This document shows, in pieces, positions 1-8,850 of a stretch of DNA of 64,000 nucleotides. Each line of letters begins with the position of its first letter. The stretch's first letter is position 1. A program made the translations under genes and the position numbers. A model generated the notes under the pieces. It was not told where the DNA came from and made no database searches. It was given only the letters and a program-made list of their open reading frames with translations. The stretch is taken from positions 434,001-498,000 of the forward strand of contig CBDANO010000005.1 in the NCBI GenBank assembly GCA_965197665.1. The letters are read 5' to 3'. The stretch is from CBDANO01 sp965197665. Lineage in GTDB: Bacteria; Chloroflexota; Dehalococcoidia; Lucifugimonadales; UBA3495.

Positions 1-97
1 GCCTCCTGTCGCCGGGCACGATTAGGGCGGGACTTCCGAATACAACCGTCCAAGAGATCCAGGGAGAGGATTGGGGATAGGGCCTCGGGCGCCAAAG

Positions 98-1390
98 CTA
101 CATGACGTTCCATCTTGGACGCCGGCTTGCCTCGTCCTTTAAGTAATCGACAATCCAGTCGCGGACCGGCCCCGCCACGTAGAAGATGGGTCTGATCAGG
201 TCCGCTTCATCGGAGATGAGCCCCTCCTCCCGCGCCCGGGCCGCAGCCTCCGACCCGGGCAGAACTCTTACACCGACCCTGAGGTTGGCGACGGCCGGCT
301 CACGCTCCCGGAAAAACGCAAGTTTTTCCTCGACGGTTTCTCTGGTCTCCCCAGGCTCTCCGAAGCTTTGTGAAATCGTATAGTGAAGGCCGCCGTCTTC
401 GCAAAGTTGACAAACTTCAGACAAGGATCCAAGACGCGCGGCCAACGGGGCCACTCCGAGACCCTCTCCGCCGGACCCGGCCATCAAGACCAAGCTGCAA
501 CCGGCCTGCTTCATGAGGCGTACCAACTCCGAATCGCAGCTATGAGGCGCCAAGCAAGTGTTCCAGTGGAGCTTCAGGTCCGTCTCCATCAGGGCGCGGC
601 ACAGGGACTTGGCGTGGGACAGAGGGATGTTGAATCCATTGTCGATGAAGAATATCTTGTTCAGTCCCAGGCGCGCCTCCAAGTCCTTGACTTCCTCCAC
701 CACTTCCTGAACCGGCCGGATTACTCGCCAAGCGCCGTCTTCAGGTTCGCTTGCTGACGCTGAGGTAGGGTAGGAGAAGCTCCCCAGCTTGGTCAGCACT
801 CCGATGCCGAATCCGGCTTGACGGTACTTGGCCAAGTCCAAGTCCTCCAAGCGAGGAGGTCTGCTGAAACCGGAAGAGGAACGCAGCCCGTTGAAAATGA
901 CTTCGCCGTTTTCCCGGTAGACCAGTCCGGGCAAGTCGCGGTAGGGCTTCGACGCCTCTAACCGGTCAGCCAGTTCGGCAAAGGTCTCCCCGGCGTCGCC
1001 GGCAATTCCCAAGTCCGGCTGGATGTAATCGAAACACTGGCGAGGGAGGATGCTGAAGGCGGGGCCGCCGCATACGATGGTTGCTTGGCGGTTCGACCGT
1101 ACAATGTCGGCCACCCGCTTGGTGACCGGGAGCGCCCATTGAGGGTCCAAGAAGCTGCCGTTGTCCAGGTTTCGAAGGGACAGTCCTACCAAGTCCGGTT
1201 GGTACCGGTTTACCGCCGCCGTTACGTCGGCCTCGTAGTCGTCGCAGAACATCAGGTCCAGCACCTCGACGGGGTGGCGCTCCGGATCGAGGTACCCCGC
1301 CACGTAGGCCAGTCCTATGGGAAGGGGCCGGGCATCCATTCGGCCCATCAGCCGGTCATGGCGGTTGGTAGCAATGAGCAGGACCCGCAC
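98..1390 (-). CDS. B12-binding radical SAM-like protein lacking the cluster cysteines
   Basis: About 430 aa. The N-terminus (VRVLLIATN, then PLPIGLAYVAGYL and a VCGGP strand-loop) is a cobalamin-binding Rossmann domain as in B12-binding radical SAM proteins. The C-terminal half keeps the family layout: a SYPT segment, IRPVQEVVEEV, FFIDNGFN, an HWNTCLAP strand and a GVRVLPGS region. The CxxxCxxC loop that should hold the 4Fe-4S cluster is missing: the sequence reads LTKLGSFSYPT where homologues have a cysteine loop before YPT. The frame is open 105 codons further upstream, but family similarity begins at a GTG codon whose first base is 1390, so I start there. It may be a non-radical cobalamin or structural derivative, or an inactive copy. 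Activity is unknown. It lies downstream of the MBL gene on the same strand. Confidence 0.72.
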   Translation of the reverse strand: MRVLLIATNRHDRLMGRMDARPLPIGLAYVAGYLDPERHPVEVLDLMFCDDYEADVTAAVNRYQPDLVGLSLRNLDNGSFLDPQWALPVTKRVADIVRSNRQATIVCGGPAFSILPRQCFDYIQPDLGIAGDAGETFAELADRLEASKPYRDLPGLVYRENGEVIFNGLRSSSGFSRPPRLEDLDLAKYRQAGFGIGVLTKLGSFSYPTSASASEPEDGAWRVIRPVQEVVEEVKDLEARLGLNKIFFIDNGFNIPLSHAKSLCRALMETDLKLHWNTCLAPHSCDSELVRLMKQAGCSLVLMAGSGGEGLGVAPLAARLGSLSEVCQLCEDGGLHYTISQSFGEPGETRETVEEKLAFFREREPAVANLRVGVRVLPGSEAAARAREEGLISDEADLIRPIFYVAGPVRDWIVDYLKDEASRRPRWNVM

Positions 1391-1509
1391 TTCGGCCTCC
1401 GGTCGTAGGCTGGGGCGGCCGCTGCCATTATTACCGATGCCGGGGTATTTGACAAACAAAGACCGGGGGTAGGGAGATGAGGGTGTCGAATCAATCTGAG
1501 GCGGACGGT

Positions 1510-2253
1510 CTACCGGTGGGCCGGGGCATACAAGAACACTTCGTGCCGCTTCAAGGCGCGAAAGGGAAGGTTGGGGCAATACCGGGTTAGAATCTCCTTG
1601 GCCCTGGCGCCCGCCGCTGGAGGCTCTATGGCGTAGGTCAAAAACTCCTTGGGCGCCACCTGTTGGGCGATGCGGGCTCCGTCCTCCAAAGCCGTTCCCA
1701 TCCATAGCAAAACATCGACCCTTACCCTGGATTCTTCCCCGTCCGGCGCACGGGCCGCCGAGGGGCCTTGACGAGGGACTTGCTCCATCTGGGGAAATGG
1801 AGTCGTGTCTCCCGGCAGGTATATGGTGACGCCGTCGGCGGTCCGCACCAAGAAGGACAGAGGTTCGGTTGCGGGGTGATGGCAGTGAAGGGCGGTGACG
1901 GTGGCGTCGCCGACGTTGAGCCTATCGCCGGGAATCATCTCCGCCGCGGTGGAGGCGCCGCGGGCCGGAAGCGCTCCGTTAAGACGACGGGTCAAGGATG
2001 GAGAAGCCGCCACCGAGACCCGAGTGCGCCGCTGCAACCTTGCCACCAACGACGGGTCCCAATGGTCGGAGTGACTGTGGCTGATTGCAATCAAGTCTAG
2101 GGTTGCGTCCTCCGGCACGGTCATGCTGACCGGGTCGAACAGAAGGACGGCCCGGGGCGTCTTTACCGCGACTGCCGAATAGCTGTTGACCCACGCCAGG
2201 GCGGCGCCCTGCTTTACCCGGGTGTGGTAGATGCCACGGTTGTTTCGTTGCAT
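1510..2253 (-). CDS. MBL-fold metal-dependent hydrolase
   Basis: About 247 aa from the ATG at 2253. The frame is open further upstream, but that part overlaps the end of the neighbouring hydratase and shows no family similarity. The metallo-beta-lactamase signature HSHSDHWD lies near residue 68, followed by HCHHPATE and YLPGDTTPF, which supply the further His and Asp metal ligands. Length and layout resemble UlaG/YtnP-like soluble hydrolases. The substrate cannot be read from sequence. It lies between an enoyl-CoA hydratase gene and the radical-SAM-like gene on the same strand, but the spacing does not require an operon. Confidence 0.8.
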   Translation of the reverse strand: MQRNNRGIYHTRVKQGAALAWVNSYSAVAVKTPRAVLLFDPVSMTVPEDATLDLIAISHSHSDHWDPSLVARLQRRTRVSVAASPSLTRRLNGALPARGASTAAEMIPGDRLNVGDATVTALHCHHPATEPLSFLVRTADGVTIYLPGDTTPFPQMEQVPRQGPSAARAPDGEESRVRVDVLLWMGTALEDGARIAQQVAPKEFLTYAIEPPAAGARAKEILTRYCPNLPFRALKRHEVFLYAPAHR

Positions 2254-2299
2254 TCGTAGTGAAGGAGGGTATTTCAGGCAATTGCCGGCCGGTTCGGCC

Positions 2300-3160
2300 T
2301 CATTCGTACCGCTCATCCCTAGCGTGGAAGGCGCTGCGGGTACCGCTGTCCCGGCGTTCACGGAAGAAGTTGAACTCCTCCGACTCGTAGCGCAGGTTGG
2401 TGAAGAGGGTATGGGTCAGGTAACCTTGGACCAACCCCGAGGTAGCCCCCAGAATGTCCAGTATCATGTGGTTGGAGGCTTTGCCGATGGCGATACCGTC
2501 CGCGGGGAGCAGCGCCATCGTATCGCACAGCTCTCGCACCGCCTGCTCCAATTCGTCGGGCGGCACCGACTTGTTGGCCAAGCCCATTTGGACCGCCTCC
2601 GGGCCGTTGACGGTGCGGCCGGTAAGCAAAAGCTCCCTGGCCCTTTTCATTCCCACCGTCAAGTACAGGGGCAGCAGGTTCAGGCCGCTGCCGGAGAACC
2701 CCAGCCTTTGCTCCGCATGGGAAATCTGCACGTCGTCGGCGACCACCGCCATGTCGCAGGCTTCCATCATGATAGCGCCTTCGCCGATGCAGTGGCCGTG
2801 AACTTGGGCTATGGTGATCTTGGGGAACAGCAGGAGCTTCAGGTGCCGCTCTATCCACCGCCGGTCGACTTTGAGACGAACGCGCTGGCTGGCCCTCCGC
2901 TCGCTCCGCTGGCCGGTGCCCATGCCGTAGACGTGGCCGACCCCGTCCAGGTCGTGGCCGGCGCAAAAAGACCGGCCGGCGCCCCGTATCACCACCACCT
3001 TCACTTCGTCATCGTCTTCTGCCTCTCCCAAGGCGGCGTAGAAGTCATCCAAGATTCCTCCCTGGTCCGGAAAATCCATGGCGTTCAGCTTTTCAGGCCG
3101 GTTCATGGTAACCCGGGCGACGGCGCCTTCTTTTTCGTATAGAACGTAACGGTAGTCCAT
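2300..3160 (-). CDS. Enoyl-CoA hydratase/isomerase family protein
   Basis: 286 aa, a crotonase-fold protein. VTMNRPEKLNAMD opens the fold, FCAGHDLDG (about residues 65-73) is the first oxyanion-hole loop, and HGHCIGEGAIMMEACDMAV carries the second oxyanion-hole region and the usual active-site loop. SHAEQRLGFSGSG follows where catalytic acids often lie. The protein probably acts on an acyl-CoA thioester (hydration or isomerisation) in the cytoplasm; the specific substrate is not evident. The start is ATG at 3160. A hotdog thioesterase gene lies upstream on the same strand, which fits acyl-CoA metabolism. The C-terminus is somewhat longer and more charged than in short-chain hydratases. Confidence 0.88.
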   Translation of the reverse strand: MDYRYVLYEKEGAVARVTMNRPEKLNAMDFPDQGGILDDFYAALGEAEDDDEVKVVVIRGAGRSFCAGHDLDGVGHVYGMGTGQRSERRASQRVRLKVDRRWIERHLKLLLFPKITIAQVHGHCIGEGAIMMEACDMAVVADDVQISHAEQRLGFSGSGLNLLPLYLTVGMKRARELLLTGRTVNGPEAVQMGLANKSVPPDELEQAVRELCDTMALLPADGIAIGKASNHMILDILGATSGLVQGYLTHTLFTNLRYESEEFNFFRERRDSGTRSAFHARDERYE

Positions 3161-3270
3161 GGGACGTTAACCTCCGGTGCTTGATTGGTGAGAGACGTTC
3201 GTAGCTTCTCGCCGGCGACCGTCAACCTTGAGCCAAGATTTAATACAAGGATTGGTCCCCGGCCGGCGGC

Positions 3271-3750
3271 CTACCGGGCCGCTTCGGCCAAGGCCGGGAA
3301 ACGGTCCAAGGGGAGCGCCTCGCCGGTGGTCTCGAAGTGGTTGACCAGATCTCGGACCTCGTCGGGCACGCGGCGGCTCATGCCGGCGCTGGCGTCGAAG
3401 CCGACGTATACGCCTTGTACCGTGGTCAACAACAGGCCGTCGGTCTGCCGGTATATCTCCATGTCCAAGTGAAAGCTGGAGTTGCCGAACCGCCCAACCC
3501 GGACGTACAAGTCCAGCATTTCGTCCACCCGGGCGGGGGCCTTGAATTCCAGGGTGGTTTTGACCACGGCGGTATCGAAGAATCCGGTTTGTGCCACCAG
3601 GTAGATGCTGAACCCCAGACTGCGAAAGTACTCGGACTGGCCAACCTCCAAGTAGTCCATGTAAGCCCCGTTGAACACGATTCCTTGGGCGTCGCACTCC
3701 ATCCAACGGACCCGGAGCGGCGTGTGAAACTTGAAGTCTTCCTTGGCCAT
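3271..3750 (-). CDS. Acyl-CoA thioesterase, 4HBT/YbgC-like hotdog protein
   Basis: 159 aa. RVRWMECDAQGIVFNGAYMDYLE at the N-terminus is the 4-hydroxybenzoyl-CoA thioesterase/YbgC signature, with the likely catalytic Asp at residue 20, followed by the long central helix. The domain is complete and of usual length. It probably hydrolyses short or aromatic acyl-CoA thioesters. The start is ATG at 3750, 23 bases downstream of the trmD stop, so it may be co-transcribed with trmD. The following enoyl-CoA hydratase supports a role in acyl-CoA turnover. Confidence 0.86.
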   Translation of the reverse strand: MAKEDFKFHTPLRVRWMECDAQGIVFNGAYMDYLEVGQSEYFRSLGFSIYLVAQTGFFDTAVVKTTLEFKAPARVDEMLDLYVRVGRFGNSSFHLDMEIYRQTDGLLLTTVQGVYVGFDASAGMSRRVPDEVRDLVNHFETTGEALPLDRFPALAEAAR

Positions 3751-3773
3751 TAGAGGTTTTCGCGAGCGTCCCT

Positions 3774-4541
3774 TCAGGACTCAAGGGTTTCCATTGGGCT
3801 TTCATACCCCAAAGACCACAGAAACTCCAGGTCCTCGGCGGTGAGCCGGGCTGATTGCAGCAAGTCGGGGCGCCGCTCCAAAGTGCGGGTTAACGATTCG
3901 CGCCGGCGCCAGCGTTGTATCTCGGCGTGGTGGCCCGACCTGAGGACTTCCGGGACCGGCATCCCCCGGTACTCGGCCGGCCGCGTGTACTGGGGATGCT
4001 GGAGCAATCCTGTGGTGATGGAGTCCTCCATGACGTTCTCCGGCGCACCGACCACGCCCGGGACCAGCCGGGCGACGGCGTCCACAACGGCCATGGCCGG
4101 TATCTCACCGCCGGTGAGAACGAAGTCTCCCAGGCTGATTTCGTGGGTTGCCAAATGTTGGTGCACCCGCTGGTCTATTCCGGCGTAATGGCCGCATATC
4201 AGCGCCACCGCCGGGGCCCCCGCCATTTCCTCTGCCATTTGCTGGTTGAAAACCTTCCCTTGAGGGGTGAACAGCACTATCGGAATCGAGGCCCGGACTT
4301 CTTGGGAGTAGGCGTTGAGCGCGTCTTCCACAGCCTCGAAAATCGGCTCCGGCTTCAGCACCATGCCGGGGCCGCCGCCGAACTGGTAGTCATCCGCCGT
4401 GCCGTGCTCGTCGCGGGTGAAATCCCTTATGTCGGTTAGCTGGATGGAAATCAGCCCCTTCCGGGACGCTAGGTCGAGCATACTGTGCTGGAACGGGCCT
4501 TGGAAAGCCTCGGGGAAAAGGGTGAAGACGTGGAACCGCAT
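3774..4541 (-). CDS. trmD: tRNA (guanine-N1-)-methyltransferase TrmD
   Basis: 255 aa, the normal length for TrmD, which makes m1G37 in tRNAs from S-adenosylmethionine and prevents +1 frameshifting. MRFHVFTLFPEAF opens the trefoil-knot SPOUT fold; GGGPGMVLKPEP (residues 55-66), ALICGHYAGIDQRV (114-125) and the knot motif SLGDFVLTGGEIPAM (136-150) are all present. The C-terminal helical domain is intact. The start is ATG at 4541, 30 bases beyond the amidohydrolase stop. Unlike in many bacteria, rpsP, rimM and rplS are not adjacent. Confidence 0.96.
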   Translation of the reverse strand: MRFHVFTLFPEAFQGPFQHSMLDLASRKGLISIQLTDIRDFTRDEHGTADDYQFGGGPGMVLKPEPIFEAVEDALNAYSQEVRASIPIVLFTPQGKVFNQQMAEEMAGAPAVALICGHYAGIDQRVHQHLATHEISLGDFVLTGGEIPAMAVVDAVARLVPGVVGAPENVMEDSITTGLLQHPQYTRPAEYRGMPVPEVLRSGHHAEIQRWRRRESLTRTLERRPDLLQSARLTAEDLEFLWSLGYESPMETLES

Positions 4542-4571
4542 AAGGCAAAGCCACCGGGCTAAGCGGGCAGC

Positions 4572-5834
4572 CTATTGGGGCCGGCCCGCCGGTTTGGGCG
4601 CTGCGACGGGTAATCTGTCTACGAAAGCCTCCCCGCCCTTTAGCACCAGCTTTATCCGTTCTTGGTCGCGCAGGACGCTGATGTTAGCCAGGGGGTCGCC
4701 GTCCACCACCAGAAGGTCCGCCAGCTTGCCCGCCTCGACGGTGCCAATGTCCTTATCGAGGCCGACGCATTCGGCAGCCCAGCCGGTGGCGGCCTGTATG
4801 GCTTGGTTGGTGGACATTCCCCGCTCCACCAGCAACTCTATTTCCCGGGCGTTGTCGCCGTGGACGTACCCGCCGGCGTCGGTGCCGGGCACCACCTTTA
4901 CCCCCGCCGCCAACGCCTGCTGCATACTTTCTTGATGGACCTGCATCAAGCCTTTGGCCCGCTCGATCATGTGGGGGGCGCTAATCGTGGAGTGGAACTC
5001 GTATATCTCGAAGGTAGGCACGAAGAAGATGCCCTTATCGGCCATGATCCTCACCAAGTCCGGGTCCTCGGCCAAGTAGCAGCCGTGCTCGATGGAGCCA
5101 ACCCCGCCCTCGACGGCCATCCGCAGGCCGGGGCCGCCCAAGGCGTGGCACATGGTCTTCTTTCCGTGACTGCGGGCTTCATCCACCAGCGCCTTGACCT
5201 CGTCCGGCCCGAAGGCGATGTCTTTGGGACCGTGGCCTTGCCGAGAGCTGGCCCCGCCGGTGGTAGCGAACTTGAGCACGTCGGCCCCTGCCCGCACCAA
5301 CTCCCGGACCTTGGCCCGTACTCCATCGACCCCGTTGGCCATGCCCGAAGGCATCATGGGGTCTTCACCCCAGTCCCGGCGGTACCCGGCGGGGCAGACG
5401 TGATCGCCTATACCGCCGGTGGGAGACATTATGGCTATCGAGATCACCAGCCGCGGCCCCGGGTAGAGTCCTTCCTCCACTGCTTGCTTGAACCCGGCGT
5501 CCAACCAACCGGCGTCTCGGACGCAAGTGTAACCGGCGGCCAGGGTCTGTTCCATTACTTTGCCGGTCCGCAAGTGCCGCAAAGAGGTGGGCTCGGTCAG
5601 GCCCCAACGGGCCGCCAGCTCGTAGCCTTTGGACGCCAAGTGGTCATGGCAATCGATTAGGCCGGGCAACAAGGTCAACCCGGAGACGTCTATTACCTCA
5701 GTGCCCGGTGATAACTCAATTGCCGCGCCGGGCCCAATGGCTGTTATACGCTCACCGTCGATGAGCACCGTCGCGTCTTGGAGGGCCGGCCCGCCGGTGC
5801 CATCGATCAGTTTGGCGCCTGTTAGAGCTTTCAT
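4572..5834 (-). CDS. Amidohydrolase family protein (imidazolonepropionase/prolidase-like)
   Basis: 420 aa, a metal-dependent amidohydrolase. GLIDCHDHL (about residue 58) supplies the HxH metal pair, VLKFATTGGASS the bridging-lysine region, MCHALGG and SIEHGCYL the next His ligands, and VVPGTDAGG the catalytic Asp. The composite N- and C-terminal beta-sandwich is visible (LLVVDGDPLANI near the end). Similar enzymes hydrolyse Xaa-Pro dipeptides or cyclic amides, and the substrate here cannot be assigned. There is no signal peptide. The start is ATG at 5834. It is the first gene of a minus-strand run leading into trmD. Confidence 0.88.
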   Translation of the reverse strand: MKALTGAKLIDGTGGPALQDATVLIDGERITAIGPGAAIELSPGTEVIDVSGLTLLPGLIDCHDHLASKGYELAARWGLTEPTSLRHLRTGKVMEQTLAAGYTCVRDAGWLDAGFKQAVEEGLYPGPRLVISIAIMSPTGGIGDHVCPAGYRRDWGEDPMMPSGMANGVDGVRAKVRELVRAGADVLKFATTGGASSRQGHGPKDIAFGPDEVKALVDEARSHGKKTMCHALGGPGLRMAVEGGVGSIEHGCYLAEDPDLVRIMADKGIFFVPTFEIYEFHSTISAPHMIERAKGLMQVHQESMQQALAAGVKVVPGTDAGGYVHGDNAREIELLVERGMSTNQAIQAATGWAAECVGLDKDIGTVEAGKLADLLVVDGDPLANISVLRDQERIKLVLKGGEAFVDRLPVAAPKPAGRPQ

Positions 5835-6159
5835 AACCCCTCCGGGGCCTGGACTAATGCACCGCCGGTCCCGGCTATGGAGCGGGCCGGCTGCCGGCCA
5901 GCCCTGGGAACCCTGTGATGCTAAACAAGGGGGCTTGCCCTGTCAAGGGAAGCTCAGACTGGCCGGCCCGTCGCCGGTACCCCAAGCCCCGGCGGGGCCG
6001 GGGCCATTATTCACGCATTTCCTTGAAATCCACCGCGGGCGCCGCTAGGAAACACCCATAGGCTATTGGCTATAATTTCCCTAGGATCAGTGATTCAGTC
6101 TGGTTTGCTTGTCTCCCGTTCGCGGGACCACCAGTTTGCCGGGCGTATGGGTGTATGGG
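5835..6159. other. Divergent intergenic region
   Basis: This 325-base gap separates divergent genes. It is GC-rich on the left and becomes more mixed on the right, where TATAAT occurs at 6071-6076. No good -35 lies 16-18 bases before it, so I do not claim a promoter. No RNA gene or convincing small ORF was seen. Confidence 0.5.
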
Positions 6160-7194
6160 ATGGTTGGATTTCTTGGACCTCGGAGTGTGAAGTTACTTCT
6201 GTCGTTAGCCTCCTTGTTAACCTTAGCGGCATTGGCCGCGGGGTGCGGCTCCTCTTCTTCTAACCAAGTGGTCTTTGTCTCCTCCATCGACGGGGACGAA
6301 GAGATTTACTCGTTGGACGTAGGCTCTGGAGAGACCGTTCCATTAACCTCTAACAATGCTCGTGACTTCAATCCACGCCTGTCCCCCGATGGCAAATGGG
6401 TTGCTTACTTGGCTGATGAAGCCGGAGGCCTGGAGATTAATCTGGTGGACCGCACCGGGGAAGCCACCACCCGCCTGACCCATAACCCGGTCGGCGACCA
6501 GCATCCTCGCTGGAAACCCGGTGGTGAGCATCTGGCATTCCTGTCACACCGGGACGGTAGCCCGGAAATTTACTTGATGGACAGAGACGGAAGCAACCAG
6601 ACCAGGGTAACATCAAACGAGGTGGACGAGCTGGTGGGGGATTGGTCGCCCGACGGCGTGTGGTTAGTGTTTTATAGAAGTGAAACCGAAGAGGAGAGGG
6701 GACTGTGGCTGCGCAATCCCGACGGCGTGAACCTCTCTCGTCTAACCACTGGACTAGACTCCGACCCCGTGTGGTCACCCAACGGGGAGCACATCGCCTT
6801 CGTCAGGAACGAGGAAGACAACGACGACATTTACGTTATTAGTAAGCTCAAAAAAGGTACCTGGCAGGACGATACCGAGTTTACCCGCCTGACCCAGCAT
6901 CATTTCCAGGACATTTCTCCGGTCTGGTCCCCGGATAGCAACACCATAGCTTTCGTATCTTATCGAGATGGCAATGCGGAGATCTACACCATGCGCTACG
7001 ATGGGTCAAGGCAACTCCGCCTGACCAGCAATAGTACCGATGATCTCGATCCGGTATGGTCGCCCGACGGGAAGCGGATTGCTTTCGTTTCCTATTTATA
7101 CGGCCCAGGTGAAATCTTTGTGATGGACGCCGACGGAAGGGACCAGGTACGGATGACCAACAACAGGGCCGAGGACCACTCACCGGACTGGTAG
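6160..7194 (+). CDS. TolB-like PD40 beta-propeller lipoprotein
   Basis: About 344 aa. A hydrophobic leader (KLLLSLASLLTLAALAAGC) ends in a lipobox, LAAGC, followed by a serine-rich stretch, so this is probably an exported lipoprotein. The rest is a run of PD40/WD40-like blades: SPDGKWVAYL, KPGGEHLAFLS, SPDGVWLVFY, SPNGEHIAFV, SPDSNTIAFVS and SPDGKRIAFVS, each tied to an EIY-MDRDGS-type strand and an RLT turn. This is the layout of TolB-like propellers and argues for protein or ligand binding rather than catalysis. I used ATG 6160; a GTG at 6187 gives a more compact signal peptide and is equally possible, and a TTG at 6109 is less likely. Confidence 0.85.
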   Translation: MVGFLGPRSVKLLLSLASLLTLAALAAGCGSSSSNQVVFVSSIDGDEEIYSLDVGSGETVPLTSNNARDFNPRLSPDGKWVAYLADEAGGLEINLVDRTGEATTRLTHNPVGDQHPRWKPGGEHLAFLSHRDGSPEIYLMDRDGSNQTRVTSNEVDELVGDWSPDGVWLVFYRSETEEERGLWLRNPDGVNLSRLTTGLDSDPVWSPNGEHIAFVRNEEDNDDIYVISKLKKGTWQDDTEFTRLTQHHFQDISPVWSPDSNTIAFVSYRDGNAEIYTMRYDGSRQLRLTSNSTDDLDPVWSPDGKRIAFVSYLYGPGEIFVMDADGRDQVRMTNNRAEDHSPDW

Positions 7195-7323
7195 CAAGTC
7201 TCAAGTCTAGGCCCGGCCCGCTCAATCGCGCCTCCAGCTTTCCAGAGTGGGGCAACCCTCGCGTTATAACTGGGTGGGCGGTAAGAAACTTGCCTGCGCG
7301 GGCCAGCAGTCCACCTCCAATCC

Positions 7324-8466
7324 ATGAATGATGTCACCGAGATAATTCGCAAGATTCACAATGCTCCTCAGCAGGGAGTGCTGGTTGTTTCCGGCGCCGG
7401 GAGCGGCGCGGTAGCGCGGCTGCTGGGAGTCGCCGGCGCTTCCCGCACCCTTCTTGAGGTGGTGATCCCCTACGGCGAAAAGTCGATGATTGATTTTCTA
7501 GGCTTCCAGCCGGAACAGTTCGTGTCGGAGGAGACGGCCAAGCACATGGCCCGCGCCGCTTACCGGCGGGGATTGGAACTGCGGGAGAACGACCTGCCGG
7601 TTGTGGGCGTGGCCTGCACGGCTGCGATTGCTACGGACAGGCCGAAACGCGGCGAGCACCGGGCCTATGCCGTCGCTTGGGGCGAGACCGGTTGGAGCAG
7701 CTTCAATCTGCGGCTGGACAAGGGGCGGCGAGACCGGGCCGGGGAAGAAGACGTGGTCAGCGGCTTGGTGATACAAGCCTTGGCCAGGGCATGCGGCATT
7801 GAATCGAAGCTTTCGTTAGGCTTGATGGACGCCGACGCCATGGAGGCGCGGCATGAGGACCACCCTGACCCGTTGACCCGGTTGATATCCGGCGATGTCC
7901 GCACCGTCACTGTGGACCCAAAGGGGCGGATGAGGGTCGATGAGCCTGTCACGGCGCCCCTGGTACCGGGTTCTTTCAATCCGCTGCACCGCGGCCACGA
8001 AGGACTGGCCCGGGCCGCCGCCGAAATGCTGGGGCCCCAGGTAGTCTACGAAATGTCAATAACCAACGTTGACAAGCCTCCGCTGACCCTAGCGGAAGTA
8101 AAGGGCCGCCTGGACCGGTTTCGCGGCAAAGGGACGGTGGTGCTGACCCGGGCGGAGACCTATCAAAAGAAGTCGGTCCTTTTCCCGGGATGCACCTTCG
8201 TTATTGGTTGGGACACGGCGGTACGCTTGGTTGCCCCCAAGTACTACGGCAACGACGAAGCGCGCATGTTGGCCGCCCTAGCCCAGGTCTGGGCCGCCGG
8301 TTGCCGCTTTCTGGTTGCGGGGCGGGAAGAGGACGGTAAATTCAACACCCTGTCCACGGTCCCCATCCCCGAGGGGTTCAAGCCAATCTTCCGAAGCATC
8401 CCCGAGTCCCTCTTCCGGGTGGACATCTCCTCCAGCGCCCTTCGTTCCCAGGGTCAAGTCTCCTAA
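7324..8466 (+). CDS. CinA-like domain fused to HIGH-type nucleotidyltransferase
   Basis: 380 aa with two domains. Residues about 1-175 resemble the CinA C-terminal (nicotinamide-nucleotide amidase-like) fold, including VVSGAGSGAVARLL and GVACTAAIATDRPKRGEHRAY. Residues about 210-378 are a cytidylyl/adenylyltransferase-like domain with GSFNPLHRGH (216-225) and a late VDISSSALR motif equivalent to the ISST/ISSS element of NMN adenylyltransferases. The combination suggests a cytoplasmic enzyme of pyridine-nucleotide salvage or repair, but this is inference from domain pairing. Proteins of similar architecture are known from plants. The start is ATG at 7324. It stands alone between the propeller gene and a repeat-bearing spacer. 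Confidence 0.78.
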   Translation: MNDVTEIIRKIHNAPQQGVLVVSGAGSGAVARLLGVAGASRTLLEVVIPYGEKSMIDFLGFQPEQFVSEETAKHMARAAYRRGLELRENDLPVVGVACTAAIATDRPKRGEHRAYAVAWGETGWSSFNLRLDKGRRDRAGEEDVVSGLVIQALARACGIESKLSLGLMDADAMEARHEDHPDPLTRLISGDVRTVTVDPKGRMRVDEPVTAPLVPGSFNPLHRGHEGLARAAAEMLGPQVVYEMSITNVDKPPLTLAEVKGRLDRFRGKGTVVLTRAETYQKKSVLFPGCTFVIGWDTAVRLVAPKYYGNDEARMLAALAQVWAAGCRFLVAGREEDGKFNTLSTVPIPEGFKPIFRSIPESLFRVDISSSALRSQGQVS

Positions 8467-8850
8467 TAGGGTGTTGAAAACGTCCCCTCTCCCGGCGGGA
8501 GAGGGTGAGGGCGATTCCCGACGCGGCCAAAACGAACCGGCGCAACCGTCCCGGAGTGGTAATTGGACGTGTAGGGGCGGGTTTGAAACCCGCCCACCTT
8601 TGGTTGGAGGGTTGTTTTCCGTTAACAAAATCCAAATGCGATAGCCCTGAATCCGTGTGCGCGCCCCCCGGACATCGGCCCATTGACGAAAACCGTCGTC
8701 GTCGATAGACTATCGGGCAGCATCGGCCTTCAGCCGTCCGTATACCCTCCAGACCGCCGGCCTTAGCTCTTCGAGGTTTCGGGACGCTAGGCCCTCTCCA
8801 TACCAGCGCCGGCGGACGACGGCCGGCGCCGGGGCGCCAATAGCTAAACA
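8467..8850. other. Intergenic region with dispersed repeat
   Basis: This 384-base gap contains a repeat copy in its left third (separate entry). The remainder (about 8600-8850) is GC-rich and has no coding signal that I trust: short frames on both strands lack ribosome-binding sites and family similarity. Confidence 0.6.
8469..8595 (+). repeat. Dispersed hairpin-rich repeat, copy A
   Basis: About 127 bases starting GGGTGTTGAAAA, with a first hairpin CCCTCTCCCGGCGGGAGAGGG, a conserved middle (GGCCAAAACGAACCGGCGCA) and a second palindrome around GGGCGGGTTTGAAACCCGCC. Nearly the same sequence occurs in inverted orientation at 45416-45560. It carries no ORF and sits directly after a stop codon, so it may act as a terminator or be a non-autonomous mobile repeat. 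Confidence 0.85.

Noticed and set aside
2231..3142. Plus-strand 303-aa ORF
   Set aside because: It is the reverse frame of the enoyl-CoA hydratase and MBL genes, without family similarity.
4662..5660. Plus-strand 332-aa ORF opposite the amidohydrolase
   Set aside because: High GC leaves long open antisense frames; no conserved motif or start signal.
6071..6076. TATAAT upstream of the PD40 lipoprotein
   Set aside because: No acceptable -35 element 16-18 bases before it.
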